In this document: positions 34,691 to 42,751 of the stretch, one piece after another
How positions within the stretch are numbered: the stretch's first letter is position 1
How the letters are laid out: each line of letters starts with the position of its first letter
Source of the DNA: Flavobacterium sp. Root420
GTDB lineage: Bacteria; Bacteroidota; Bacteroidia; Flavobacteriales; Flavobacteriaceae
Length of the DNA stretch: 58,689 bases
Assembly: GCF_001427905.1 (NCBI RefSeq)
Contig: NZ_LMEF01000014.1
Location: 1 to 58,689 of the forward strand
Direction of reading: 5' to 3'
Notes under the pieces: model-generated
Seen by the model: the letters and a program-made list of their open reading frames with translations, nothing else
Told to the model about the DNA's origin: nothing
Database searches by the model: none
Made by a program: the position numbers and the translations under genes

Positions 34691-34850
34691 GCTCCAGAGG
34701 AGCATAATATTTATAGTTATAATATTAACTTAGGCCAAAGCTCCAGAGGTGCGATATCTTAATTTTTATTTTGATAGATAAATATTTCACCCCAATGGGG
34801 TTCTACCAAAATGCTTTTATAATTCTATAAATATAATGTCCCGCTGGGAC
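34691..34850. repeat. Cluster of short intergenic hairpin repeats
   Basis: Four small palindromes lie in the gap: GCTCCAGAGGAGC (34691-34703), a near copy GCTCCAGAGGTGC (34740-34752), CCCC-AAT-GGGG (34790-34800) and GTCCC-GCT-GGGAC (34838-34850), linked by A+T-rich ATATTTATA-type words. This resembles mosaic intergenic repeats common in flavobacteria. No coding potential. Confidence 0.75.
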
Positions 34851-34882
34851 TCATAATTAATAGAATTTATTAAAAAAACACT

Positions 34883-35659
34883 CTAAGTAATCACAAACTT
34901 ACCTTTTTCAGCATCAAAAATAATATGTTCATCTTTAAACAAAGTGGCAAAACTTCCCTTTGAAATTAAATTACATGGTTCATCCTGAACAACAAATTCC
35001 GGCGTCATAATAATCATTTCGTCACTTAACTGAATCGCCAAATCGATATCATGTGTTGAAAATAAAATACATTTTTGGGTTTCCTGAGTTAGCTTTTTAA
35101 GCAATTTGAAAAGCGAAACTTTATGTAATAAATCTAAATGCGTTGTCGGTTCGTCAAGAATAATTAACGGCGTGTCTTGTGCCAAAGCTCTTGCGATCAA
35201 AACCTTTTGCAATTGTCCGTCACTAATTTCAAAATGCCTTTTTTGTGCCAAATGTTCAATTTGGGTTAATGCCATTGCATCCTGAACTTTTTCTATATCT
35301 GTTTGGGATAAAGTTCCAATCCAATTCGTATAAGGCTGTCTTCCTAAGGCCACTAATTCAAAAACAGAAAGGTTGCTGGGTGGTAATTTTTCGGTTAAAA
35401 CCAAACTTAGATTCTGTGCTAAATCTAAAGTATTATAAGTATTTATATTCTTTTCATTCAAAAGAACTTTTCCTGACAATGGTTGTTGAATTCCTGTAAT
35501 CGTCCGTAATAACGTTGATTTCCCTATTCCATTTGCACCAATTAATGAAATAAGTTTTCCTGAATTTAAACTCAAATTTAAGTTTTCAGCAATTGTCACA
35601 GTTGCTTTCTTGGACTTGTAGCCAATTGTTAAATTTAAAGTTTCAAGAATTTTTTTCAT
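34883..35659 (-). CDS. btuD: ABC transporter ATP-binding protein, probable cobalamin importer
   Basis: 258 residues, FecE/BtuD type. Walker A GANGIGKST, a variant signature ISDGQLQKVLIARALAQ, Walker B LIILDEPTTHLDLL and the switch His in LFSTHDIDLA are present. It should power the permease encoded upstream at 35746. The transport substrate is assigned as a corrinoid only because cobU, bluB-cobT, cobS, cobC and a B12-riboswitch receptor adjoin; siderophore or heme import cannot be excluded from the sequence alone. Confidence 0.85.
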   Translation of the reverse strand: MKKILETLNLTIGYKSKKATVTIAENLNLSLNSGKLISLIGANGIGKSTLLRTITGIQQPLSGKVLLNEKNINTYNTLDLAQNLSLVLTEKLPPSNLSVFELVALGRQPYTNWIGTLSQTDIEKVQDAMALTQIEHLAQKRHFEISDGQLQKVLIARALAQDTPLIILDEPTTHLDLLHKVSLFKLLKKLTQETQKCILFSTHDIDLAIQLSDEMIIMTPEFVVQDEPCNLISKGSFATLFKDEHIIFDAEKGKFVIT

Positions 35660-35745
35660 TTTTTTGAAGTTGCTAAGTTTTTTCTAGGAATTAAAATAAT
35701 ATGCGAAAATCCGTTTCATCTGCGTAATCCGTGGTCAAATATATC

Positions 35746-36774
35746 TTACTTAAAATTTCTTTTTCTTATTAATAACCAAATTACTACCGGCGCACCAATT
35801 ATAGACGTAATAGCATTTATCGGAAGCGTAACATCAAAGCCCGGCATTTGAGAAACCATATCACAGAATAATACAATAATAGCTCCAAAAAGCAATGTGC
35901 TCCAAAACAAAATCATATGATTACTGGTTTGAAAAGTCAGTTTTGCGATATGTGGAACGGCAAGCCCAATAAACGCAATCGGACCTGCAAAAGCAGTGAT
36001 ACTTCCGGCTAAAATACTGGTTGCAAAAATAATGATCAAACGGGCTTTATTGAAATTCAAACCCATGCTTTTTGCATAATTTTCGCCTAAAAGTAACGCA
36101 TTCAAAGGTTTGATGCTACCCGCACTTAAAACTAAACCCAAAAATACGCTAACTGCCAAAACTGTAATTGATTTCCAGGAAAGATTTCCAAGATTTCCCA
36201 ATGACCAAAAAGTGAATTTCTGAAGCTGTTCAGCTGTACTAAAATAAGTTAAAACACTAACAATTGCAGTAGTAAAACTTCCAAACATTAAGCCGACAAT
36301 TAAAATTGCCATCGTATCCCGTAAACGTTGTGAAACTACTAAAACCAATAATAGAACAAGTGTACTCCCTAAAGTCGAAGCCAAAACAATTCCATATGAC
36401 GATAATGCAATAGTTCTCAAAAAAGAAGGCAAAAATCCAGCACCAAGAATCACAAAAGCCACTCCGAGACTTGCGCCCGAACTTAATCCTAATACATAAG
36501 GTCCTGCAAGCGGATTTCTAAATAAAGTCTGCATCAACAAACCGCTTATTGAAAGTCCCGTTCCTACTAAAATTGCTGTAATCGCTTTTGGCAAACGGTA
36601 ATTGATAATGATATATTCCCAGGTCGTTTTACTGGCCTGACCTCCAGTTAAACTCGTATAGACATCTCTAAATGGAATATTAACGGAACCCAAACTAATA
36701 CTCGCAAAAAACATCAGAAGAAGTCCTAAACCCAGAACGATAAATAAAATGGTATTTCTTTTTTTATTCGCCAA
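35746..36774 (-). CDS. btuC: FecCD/BtuC-type ABC permease
   Basis: 342 residues with about ten membrane helices. Family signatures include NYRLPKAITAILVGTGLSIS, LLMQTLFRNPLAGPYVLGLS (read in parts) and GPIAFIGLAVPHIAKL, the coupling-helix region contacting the ATPase. It forms the inner-membrane channel of the importer. It ends 86 bases before the ATPase gene and starts 1 base after the binding-protein stop, so the order in transcription is binding protein, permease, ATPase. Confidence 0.9.
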   Translation of the reverse strand: MANKKRNTILFIVLGLGLLLMFFASISLGSVNIPFRDVYTSLTGGQASKTTWEYIIINYRLPKAITAILVGTGLSISGLLMQTLFRNPLAGPYVLGLSSGASLGVAFVILGAGFLPSFLRTIALSSYGIVLASTLGSTLVLLLVLVVSQRLRDTMAILIVGLMFGSFTTAIVSVLTYFSTAEQLQKFTFWSLGNLGNLSWKSITVLAVSVFLGLVLSAGSIKPLNALLLGENYAKSMGLNFNKARLIIIFATSILAGSITAFAGPIAFIGLAVPHIAKLTFQTSNHMILFWSTLLFGAIIVLFCDMVSQMPGFDVTLPINAITSIIGAPVVIWLLIRKRNFK

Positions 36775-36775
36775 T

Positions 36776-37918
36776 TTAATTCAGTTTAGATGCAAAAGTA
36801 AACTCATAACTCGGCAGCAAATCCGGATGAAAAATTTTGATATAATCTTTCAAAACCAAATCTGGCCGACTTGGTGATAATTCATAGTAAATGGTTCCGC
36901 CAGTTGCTCCAAACTTACTTTCTAAAGTATAGATTGATTTGTTTTTAAAAGCATCAAATTCGCTGTAATGGGGATTTGCTTTTTGCAATTCGGCTAAAGT
37001 CAGAAAAGATCCCGAAGCAATCCAAACGTTTGCCGTTTTCGCTTTGTCTAATACTTTTTCGAACGATAAACCCTGACTTCCTGTTCCTTTTAAATCGGCC
37101 CATAAATAATTAGACTGTGCGTCTTTCATAAATTGCGCCACCCAGCTGTTTCCTTTGGCCACATACCAAACATCTTCATACATAGAACCATACAATACTG
37201 TGGTAGTTGCAGGTTTATTAGCTACTAATTTCTTAGCCTGATTATAGCTTGTTACAATTTTATCAAACAATTCTTTGGCTTTATCTTCTTTCCCAAATAA
37301 GGCTCCGTAGAGTTTAATCCATTCAGCTTTTCCAAGTGGAGATTGTTCCATCCAGTCGGCCTGAATCATTACATTTAAACCACTTTTTGTCAAATTATCC
37401 AACATCGGATTGTTGTTATCTACGCCAAAAGTCACAATTAAATCTGGCGACAATTCTATTAGTTGTTCAATGTTTAATTTTTCATTTTGTCCAACATTTT
37501 TCACGGCACCTTTATCAATTAATATTCTGGTTTTTTCAGATGAAATATAATCGGTATGCGGAAAACCAACTAATTTATCTTCGACATCCAGCATTTCAAG
37601 ATAAGGAATATTGGTCGTTGATGTTACTACAACCGATTGTAAAGGAACCTGAATAGTCGTATACTTTTGTAGACTATCCGGAACTTTAGCTTCTTTTTCT
37701 TTTAAAATATAAGTAAAATTTTTATTTGCATTTGGCCAGGGATTTGTCACCGTTACTACTGAAAATCCTTCGTGTTTTACAATAGAAAGTCCAGAAGCAT
37801 ATTCAATACTATTTTTAGCAATTGGAGATTTTGCAACTTTAGCAGTTTCATTTTTTTTACATCCGATTAGAAGAAAAAAAGATAGAATAAAAATGGATTT
37901 AGGTAATAGATTTTTCAT
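36776..37918 (-). CDS. btuF: ABC substrate-binding lipoprotein, probable cobalamin-binding
   Basis: 380 residues, a lipoprotein with LLIGC (Cys20). The periplasmic binding fold of the TroA/FepB/BtuF superfamily is seen in VVVTSTTNIPYLEMLDVEDKL, ELSPDLIVTFGVDN and the C-terminal half. It delivers ligand to the BtuC-like permease. It is the first gene of the minus-strand operon. A TACCTTTG -7 box (38017-38024, minus strand) lies upstream, but no riboswitch does. Corrinoid specificity is inferred from the neighbourhood. Confidence 0.85.
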   Translation of the reverse strand: MKNLLPKSIFILSFFLLIGCKKNETAKVAKSPIAKNSIEYASGLSIVKHEGFSVVTVTNPWPNANKNFTYILKEKEAKVPDSLQKYTTIQVPLQSVVVTSTTNIPYLEMLDVEDKLVGFPHTDYISSEKTRILIDKGAVKNVGQNEKLNIEQLIELSPDLIVTFGVDNNNPMLDNLTKSGLNVMIQADWMEQSPLGKAEWIKLYGALFGKEDKAKELFDKIVTSYNQAKKLVANKPATTTVLYGSMYEDVWYVAKGNSWVAQFMKDAQSNYLWADLKGTGSQGLSFEKVLDKAKTANVWIASGSFLTLAELQKANPHYSEFDAFKNKSIYTLESKFGATGGTIYYELSPSRPDLVLKDYIKIFHPDLLPSYEFTFASKLN

Positions 37919-38091
37919 ATACTGGTTATACTATTTTGGAGCATGAAATCGTTAATATGCAATATCGGCACAGATTTTGAATATCACAATTTCATTATTT
38001 AAATTTTCGATAGCGACAAAGGTAAGGCAATTTCTAAATTTTTTGTTTACCTTTATTCTTACAAATTTCAACAAAATTATCTTTTATATTT

Positions 38092-38454
38092 ATGAATACC
38101 ACAAAAACCAAAGTTTGCTCAAGTTGTGAATCTACTTTTAGCTGCGGAGATATTTCTGTTGAAAACAAATGTTGGTGTAATGATTTCCCTCCTATTTTTA
38201 ATCTTTCTGAAGGAGGCGATTGTCTTTGTCAGACTTGCTTTAAAGAAGCCTGCGTAGACAAAATAGATGCTTATGTCGAGACTATGACTCCAATAAAAGC
38301 ACTACATAATAAAGCTCTATCTTTACCAAAAACCGGAAAACTTATTGAGGATATCGATTATTATACAGAAGATGGCAATACCGTTTTTACTAGTTGGTTT
38401 CATTTGAAACGTGGAAACTGTTGCGGAAATGATTGTCGTCATTGCCCTTATTAA
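38092..38454 (+). CDS. Cysteine-rich CWC / DUF5522 protein
   Basis: 120 residues with 15 or so Cys. The N-terminal CWC-type zinc ribbon (KVCSSCESTFSCG, NKCWCNDFPP, CLCQTCFKEAC) is followed by a DUF5522-like end (YYTEDGNTVFTSWFHLKRG, CCGNDCRHCPY). It probably binds zinc or an iron-sulfur cluster. Function is unknown. It is divergent from the btuF-like gene and upstream of cobU, with the four-helix-bundle gene between. Confidence 0.85.
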   Translation: MNTTKTKVCSSCESTFSCGDISVENKCWCNDFPPIFNLSEGGDCLCQTCFKEACVDKIDAYVETMTPIKALHNKALSLPKTGKLIEDIDYYTEDGNTVFTSWFHLKRGNCCGNDCRHCPY

Positions 38455-38459
38455 TTATA

Positions 38460-38472
38460 AATTGTTAGTTGT
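38460..38472 (+). repeat. Left inverted repeat flanking the four-helix-bundle gene
   Basis: AATTGTTAGTTGT here is the exact inverse of 38865-38877. It lies just before the start codon at 38478. Confidence 0.6.
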
Positions 38473-38477
38473 TAATT

Positions 38478-38858
38478 ATGAGAAACAACGTAATCAAAGA
38501 CAAAAGTTTTGATTTTGCTATTCGAATTGTCAAATTATATCAATATTTATCTACTGAGAAAAAAGAATTTACACTTTCCAAACAACTGTTACGATCAGGA
38601 ACAAGTATTGGTGCGATGGTTCGAGAAGCAGAACATGCCGAAAGCAAAAGTGATTTCATTCATAAATTTGCGATTGCACAAAAAGAAGCAAATGAATCAG
38701 TTTATTGGTTAGAATTATTAAAAGCTACTGATTATTTAAATGATAATGAATTTGAGAACATCAACAGCGATGCCATTGCAATTTTAAAACTAATAACAAG
38801 TATTCTCAAAACTACAAAAAGCCAACTCATTTCCAAAGCAGTTTCTACCACAAATTAA
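38478..38858 (+). CDS. Four-helix-bundle protein (23S rRNA intervening-sequence protein family)
   Basis: 126 residues from ATG 38478. The IVP signature is clear: DFAIRIVKLYQYL, LSKQLLRSGTSIGAMVREAE, SKSDFIHKFAIAQKEANES, YWLELLKATDYL. Members are encoded in insertions in 23S rRNA genes of some bacteria and, in Bacteroidota, as scattered single genes of unknown role. This copy interrupts a B12 gene cluster and is flanked by a 13-bp inverted repeat. The frame reaches back three codons to a TTG at 38469, but ATG is preferred. Confidence 0.9.
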   Translation: MRNNVIKDKSFDFAIRIVKLYQYLSTEKKEFTLSKQLLRSGTSIGAMVREAEHAESKSDFIHKFAIAQKEANESVYWLELLKATDYLNDNEFENINSDAIAILKLITSILKTTKSQLISKAVSTTN

Positions 38859-38864
38859 CAATTT

Positions 38865-38877
38865 ACAACTAACAATT
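38865..38877 (-). repeat. Right inverted repeat flanking the four-helix-bundle gene
   Basis: ACAACTAACAATT, the reverse complement of 38460-38472, seven bases after the stop codon and just before cobU. Confidence 0.6.
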
Positions 38878-38887
38878 AATAATTATA

Positions 38888-39394
38888 ATGATTTACTTAA
38901 TTACCGGAGGCGAACGATCAGGAAAAAGCAGTTATGCCCAAAATTTAGCCCTAAGACTTTCAGATACACCAATGTACGTGGCAACGGCCAGAAAATGGGA
39001 TGATGATTTCCAGACCAGAATCGACAGACATCAGCAGGAACGTGACGAGCGCTGGACCAATATTGAGAAAGAAAAATATTTAAGTGAAATTGATTTTTCG
39101 GAAAAAGTAGCTTTGATTGATTGTGTAACACTCTGGCTTACAAACTTTTTTACTGATCATAAATATGATGTAACTTTAAGTTTGGAAGAAGCCAAAAAAG
39201 AATTTCTGGCGATTGCAAATCAGGAAAATGCGACAATGATTATTGTGACCAACGAAATTGGAATGGGTGTTCATGCAGAAACTCATATCGGCAGAAAATT
39301 CACCGAATTACAAGGCTGGATGAATCAGTTTTTGGCTTCAAAAGCAGATGAAGTTGTTTTGATGGTTTCGGGAATTCCAGTAAAAATAAAATAA
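38888..39394 (+). CDS. cobU: Adenosylcobinamide kinase / adenosylcobinamide-phosphate guanylyltransferase
   Basis: 168 residues. The P-loop GGERSGKSS is near the N-terminus, followed by YVATARKWDDDFQTRIDRHQ (containing the His that receives GMP in CobU), then VALIDCVTLWLTNFF and VTNEIGMGVHAETHIGRKF. CobU phosphorylates adenosylcobinamide and transfers GMP to give AdoCbi-GDP, the activated precursor for nucleotide-loop assembly. It is followed after ~120 bases by the bluB-cobT fusion. Confidence 0.95.
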   Translation: MIYLITGGERSGKSSYAQNLALRLSDTPMYVATARKWDDDFQTRIDRHQQERDERWTNIEKEKYLSEIDFSEKVALIDCVTLWLTNFFTDHKYDVTLSLEEAKKEFLAIANQENATMIIVTNEIGMGVHAETHIGRKFTELQGWMNQFLASKADEVVLMVSGIPVKIK

Positions 39395-39517
39395 AATTCC
39401 AAATTTTAAATTCCAAATTCCAAGGCACTGCCTTAACTTTACATAAATTCAAACATTCAGATTGATTTTTGAAATTGGAATTTGGATTTTTTTTATTGGA
39501 ATTTTAACCCCAACAAC
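39395..39517. repeat. AATTCC / GGAATT word repeat forming a loose hairpin
   Basis: AAATTCCAAATTCCAA near 39407 faces TTGGAATTTGGATTT near 39474 and is followed by a T run. Similar words occur after 4562 and near 53680 and 54020. It may act as a weak terminator between cobU and the fusion gene. Confidence 0.5.
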
Positions 39518-41197
39518 ATGACTAATTTAGACGATATTTTAAAATCGCGTCGTGATACCCGGCATTTTACCGCTGATGAAGTTCCTGATGAAGTGATTGA
39601 AAAAGCTTTACAGGCAGGACATTGGGCACCTTCTGTTGGACTAACGGATGCTACACGCTATTATATCATTAAATCGGCAGAAGTAAAAAATGCGATCAAA
39701 GATTTGTTCTTAGATTATAATAAAAAAGCTGAATCACTAACCGATAATCCGGAACAGAAAGAACACTATAGATCGCTGAAACTCGAAGCTATTGAAGAAG
39801 CACCAGTTGGACTTATTATAGCTTATGACCGTTCCGTTTTAAATCAATTCACAATTGGAACCGTTGGCAGTAATGAAGCGGTGAAATTTAGCTCGGTTTG
39901 TGCGGCTCAGAATATCTGGCTTTCCCTTACCGATCAAGGTTATGGCATGGGATGGGTTTCAATTTTGAATTATCATCAGTTTAAAAAAATACTCGATTTA
40001 CCTGAAAACATTGAACCTTTGGGTTATTTCTGTGTTGGAAAACCGGCCACAAATTATGATAATCAGCCGATGTTGCAACAATTGCACTGGAAACAGAAAT
40101 CAGAAGCACCAATTTGTTCGGAAATTAAAAATGTAACAGAAAGTTATATTTCTGATTTGAAATTAAAACCTCAAACTGACGTTGAGAATAAAAAAGATTT
40201 CAGCAGACTTTTACAAGAAAAAATAGACGGTAAAACCAAACCCGTTGGGGCTTTGGGAACTTTAGAATCTTTGGCTTTTCAGATGGCAACTGTTTTTGAA
40301 ACATTAAATCCAAAAATCATAAATCCGAATATTGCTGTCTTTGCGGCAGATCACGGAATTGCAAATCACAGCGTGAGCGCTTATCCGCAAGATGTAACCC
40401 GCCAAATGGTTGGTAATTTTTTGGAAGGCGGCGCGGCGATAAACGTTTTTTGCAAACAAAATAACATTCATTTGTCGATTGTTGATTCGGGTGTCAATTA
40501 TGATTTTCCGACAAATGCGAATCTCATAAATGCCAAGATTGCAAAAGGAACCCAATCGTTCCTGCACGCGCCCGCAATGAGCAAAACCGAATTGCAATTG
40601 TGTTTTGAAAAAGGAAAGTCAATAGTCGAAGATATTGCTAAAACGGGTTCGAACTGCATTGGTTTTGGTGAAATGGGAATTGGGAATACTTCTACCGCTT
40701 CGGTTTTAATGAGTCTTTTAACTGATTTCTCTATTGAAGAATGTGTTGGAAAAGGAACGGGAGTTGAAAATAAAAAACTAATTCAGAAAAAGCAATTTCT
40801 AAAAAAAGCAATTGAAAATTATTTCGGTCAAGCCGAATTAAAAGAACAGCTTGCTTATTTTGGAGGTTTCGAAATCATACAAATGGCAAGCGGAATGCTG
40901 ACGGCTTTTGAAAACAAAATGCTGATTCTGGTTGACGGTTTTATTTGCAGTGTTGCTTTTTTAATTGCTTCAAAAATGAATCCTGCTATTATAAAAAATG
41001 CTATTTTTTGTCATTGCTCTGCTGAACAGGCACATCAAAAATTACTTCACTATTTAAATGCGAAACCAATTTTAAATTTAGATTTACGTCTGGGTGAAGG
41101 AACGGGTTGCGCGATTGCTTTTCCGATTTTGAAATCGGCTGAGGCTTTTTTAAATGAAATGGCTAGTTTTGAGAGTGCCGGGGTTAGCAGGAAGTGA
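39518..41197 (+). CDS. bluB-cobT: BluB-CobT fusion: DMB synthase / nicotinate-nucleotide-DMB phosphoribosyltransferase
   Basis: 559 residues from ATG 39518. Residues ~1-205 are a BluB-type flavin destructase (SRRDTRHFTADEVPDEVIEKA, GHWAPSVGLTDATRYYII, GYGMGWVSIL), which converts FMNH2 and O2 to 5,6-dimethylbenzimidazole (DMB). Residues ~220-559 are CobT (KPVGALGTLESLAFQMA, FAADHGIANHSVSAYPQDVT, GEMGIGNTSTASVLM, and LRLGEGTGCAIAF with the catalytic Glu at about 527), which turns DMB into alpha-ribazole phosphate. Fusing both would channel the lower ligand. A BluB/CobT2 fusion is known from Propionibacterium freudenreichii. Confidence 0.95.
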   Translation: MTNLDDILKSRRDTRHFTADEVPDEVIEKALQAGHWAPSVGLTDATRYYIIKSAEVKNAIKDLFLDYNKKAESLTDNPEQKEHYRSLKLEAIEEAPVGLIIAYDRSVLNQFTIGTVGSNEAVKFSSVCAAQNIWLSLTDQGYGMGWVSILNYHQFKKILDLPENIEPLGYFCVGKPATNYDNQPMLQQLHWKQKSEAPICSEIKNVTESYISDLKLKPQTDVENKKDFSRLLQEKIDGKTKPVGALGTLESLAFQMATVFETLNPKIINPNIAVFAADHGIANHSVSAYPQDVTRQMVGNFLEGGAAINVFCKQNNIHLSIVDSGVNYDFPTNANLINAKIAKGTQSFLHAPAMSKTELQLCFEKGKSIVEDIAKTGSNCIGFGEMGIGNTSTASVLMSLLTDFSIEECVGKGTGVENKKLIQKKQFLKKAIENYFGQAELKEQLAYFGGFEIIQMASGMLTAFENKMLILVDGFICSVAFLIASKMNPAIIKNAIFCHCSAEQAHQKLLHYLNAKPILNLDLRLGEGTGCAIAFPILKSAEAFLNEMASFESAGVSRK

Positions 41198-41215
41198 GAA
41201 AAGCACCTTGGTTTG

Positions 41216-41296
41216 TCATTTCGAAGGAGAAATCACATCCAGAGAGCGACGCACTGTGTGTGAGCTTCTAGTGTGATTTCTCCTTCGTCGAAATGA
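41216..41296. repeat. REP-like palindromic element
   Basis: Left arm TCATTTCGAAGGAGAAATCA (41216 on) and right arm TGATTTCTCCTTCGTCGAAATGA (to 41296) are inverse copies, differing by a 3-base CGA indel, around a ~34-base centre. It lies between the fusion gene and cobS and could form a large hairpin in the transcript. It encodes nothing. Confidence 0.8.
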
Positions 41297-41348
41297 TAAG
41301 ATTATCTAAATTGTATTCATTAAATATTAAAACAAATATCTTTCATAA

Positions 41349-42146
41349 ATGAAAAAAGAACTACATATTTTCTTCACCTGTTTAATGTTTTACACCCGAA
41401 TTCCATGTCCAAAAAACATCGATCATAATCCTGATTATTTAAATAAAGCCACACGTTATTTTCCTTTTATTGGATGGATTGTGGGAAGTATTTCTTTTTT
41501 GGCTTTTTATATTTTCGCTCAGTTTTTGTCTGTTGAAATTGCTGTAATTTTAGCCATCATCGCCTCGATTCTAACAACTGGTGCTTTTCATGAAGACGGT
41601 TTTGCGGATGTTTGTGATGGTTTTGGCGGAGGCTGGACCAAAGAAAAGATTTTAATGATTATGAAAGATAGTGCCATTGGTGCTTATGGAGCAATTGGAT
41701 TAGTTTTATTATTTTTATTGAAATTTAAATTACTTTCTGAGTCAATTTCTATTTTTCAAATAGAAAGTTATAATGGACTTCTGCAGATTTTTCTTTTGTT
41801 TATATCAGCTCATTCTCTAAGTCGTTTGGTTGCTATTTCTATCATTTTCACACACGAATATTCGCGTGATGATGCTACGAGCAAAAGCAAACCAATTGCT
41901 AAAAAACATACCTGGAAAGAAATTCTAGGCTCTTTTTTCTTCGGATTATTGCCCCTTTTAGTGCTTTCTTATTTTCAGTACAAATTCTTGTTTCTCTTAA
42001 TTCCCGTTTTTATAACACGTTATTTTTTGGCGCGTTATTTTCAAAAATGGATTGATGGCTATACTGGGGATTGTCTGGGTGCAACACAACAGGTTTGCGA
42101 AGTTGTTTATTATTTAAGCTTTCTTTTTATATGGAAATTTATCTAG
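41349..42146 (+). CDS. cobS: Adenosylcobinamide-GDP ribazoletransferase (cobalamin synthase)
   Basis: 265 residues, polytopic membrane enzyme. It joins AdoCbi-GDP with alpha-ribazole (phosphate) to make adenosylcobalamin (phosphate), the last committed step. Signatures are FYTRIPCP, YFPFIGWIVG, HEDGFADVCDGFGGGWTKEK and MKDSAIGAYGAIGL. The C-terminus DGYTGDCLGATQQVCEVVYY is also typical. It overlaps cobC by 16 bases. Confidence 0.95.
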   Translation: MKKELHIFFTCLMFYTRIPCPKNIDHNPDYLNKATRYFPFIGWIVGSISFLAFYIFAQFLSVEIAVILAIIASILTTGAFHEDGFADVCDGFGGGWTKEKILMIMKDSAIGAYGAIGLVLLFLLKFKLLSESISIFQIESYNGLLQIFLLFISAHSLSRLVAISIIFTHEYSRDDATSKSKPIAKKHTWKEILGSFFFGLLPLLVLSYFQYKFLFLLIPVFITRYFLARYFQKWIDGYTGDCLGATQQVCEVVYYLSFLFIWKFI

Positions 42147-42667
42147 TTCGTCATACCGAAACTGCTTGTGAAAAAGGCCTTTGTTATGGCCAATCTGATG
42201 TAAACATAGCCGAACCTTTCGATTCCATTTTTAAAAATATTGTAACACAATTACCTTCAGAAGCAATTGTTTTTTCTAGTCCCTTAAAACGTTGTGTTCT
42301 TTTGGCAAAATATATTCAGGATAACATCAAAACAATATCTTATCAGGAAGATAAACGTTTAATGGAAATGAATTTTGGCGATTGGGAAATGAAAAACTGG
42401 AATGATATTCTGCCCGAACAACTCAATCCATGGATGGAAGATTTTGTAAATGTTCCGGCTTCAAATGGAGAATCTTTTGTGGAATTACATAACCGCGTTG
42501 AAGACTTTTTAACTGATTTAAGGTCAAAAGAAATCAATCAGCCAATTGTTCTTGTTTGTCACGCCGGAATCATCAGAAGTATCTTATGTCATTATTCTTC
42601 TTTGCCGTTAAAAGATGCTTTTCAGAATAAAGTAGATTTTGGTGAAGTCATTAAAATTGAGCTCTAA
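42131..42667 (+). CDS. cobC: Alpha-ribazole / adenosylcobalamin phosphatase (histidine phosphatase family)
   Basis: 178 residues from ATG 42131. The phosphohistidine motif is LVRHTET at the N-terminus, with VFSSPLKRCVLLA, the Glu-containing RLMEMNFGDWEMKNW, and the second His in VLVCHAGIIRSIL. It removes the 5'-phosphate from alpha-ribazole phosphate or AdoCbl phosphate. An upstream extension of the frame lies wholly within cobS coding sequence, so the ATG preceding EIYLVRH is chosen; it overlaps cobS by 16 bases, indicating translational coupling. Confidence 0.92.
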   Translation: MEIYLVRHTETACEKGLCYGQSDVNIAEPFDSIFKNIVTQLPSEAIVFSSPLKRCVLLAKYIQDNIKTISYQEDKRLMEMNFGDWEMKNWNDILPEQLNPWMEDFVNVPASNGESFVELHNRVEDFLTDLRSKEINQPIVLVCHAGIIRSILCHYSSLPLKDAFQNKVDFGEVIKIEL

Positions 42668-42709
42668 GAATGATTTTGTTTAGAATTTGACTTAAAAAGT
42701 AAAACAAAT

Positions 42710-42741
42710 TTGATAATTCAACATTTTTAACTTTATCTTTG
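42710..42741 (+). promoter_or_regulatory. Promoter of the btuB riboswitch transcript
   Basis: TTG at 42710-42712, 21 bases, then TATCTTTG at 42734-42741, a strong flavobacterial consensus match just before the riboswitch. Confidence 0.75.
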
Positions 42742-42751
42742 CCCGAAATTT

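Noticed and set aside
34883..37918. Reading the ABC importer as a siderophore/heme system
   Set aside because: The family cannot be split by eye, but no iron, heme or siderophore genes are near, while cobU, bluB-cobT, cobS, cobC and a B12-riboswitch receptor are.
37919..38091. Search for a cobalamin riboswitch before the btuF-like gene
   Set aside because: No B12 box or core motif on either strand; only a -7-like box and AT-rich sequence.
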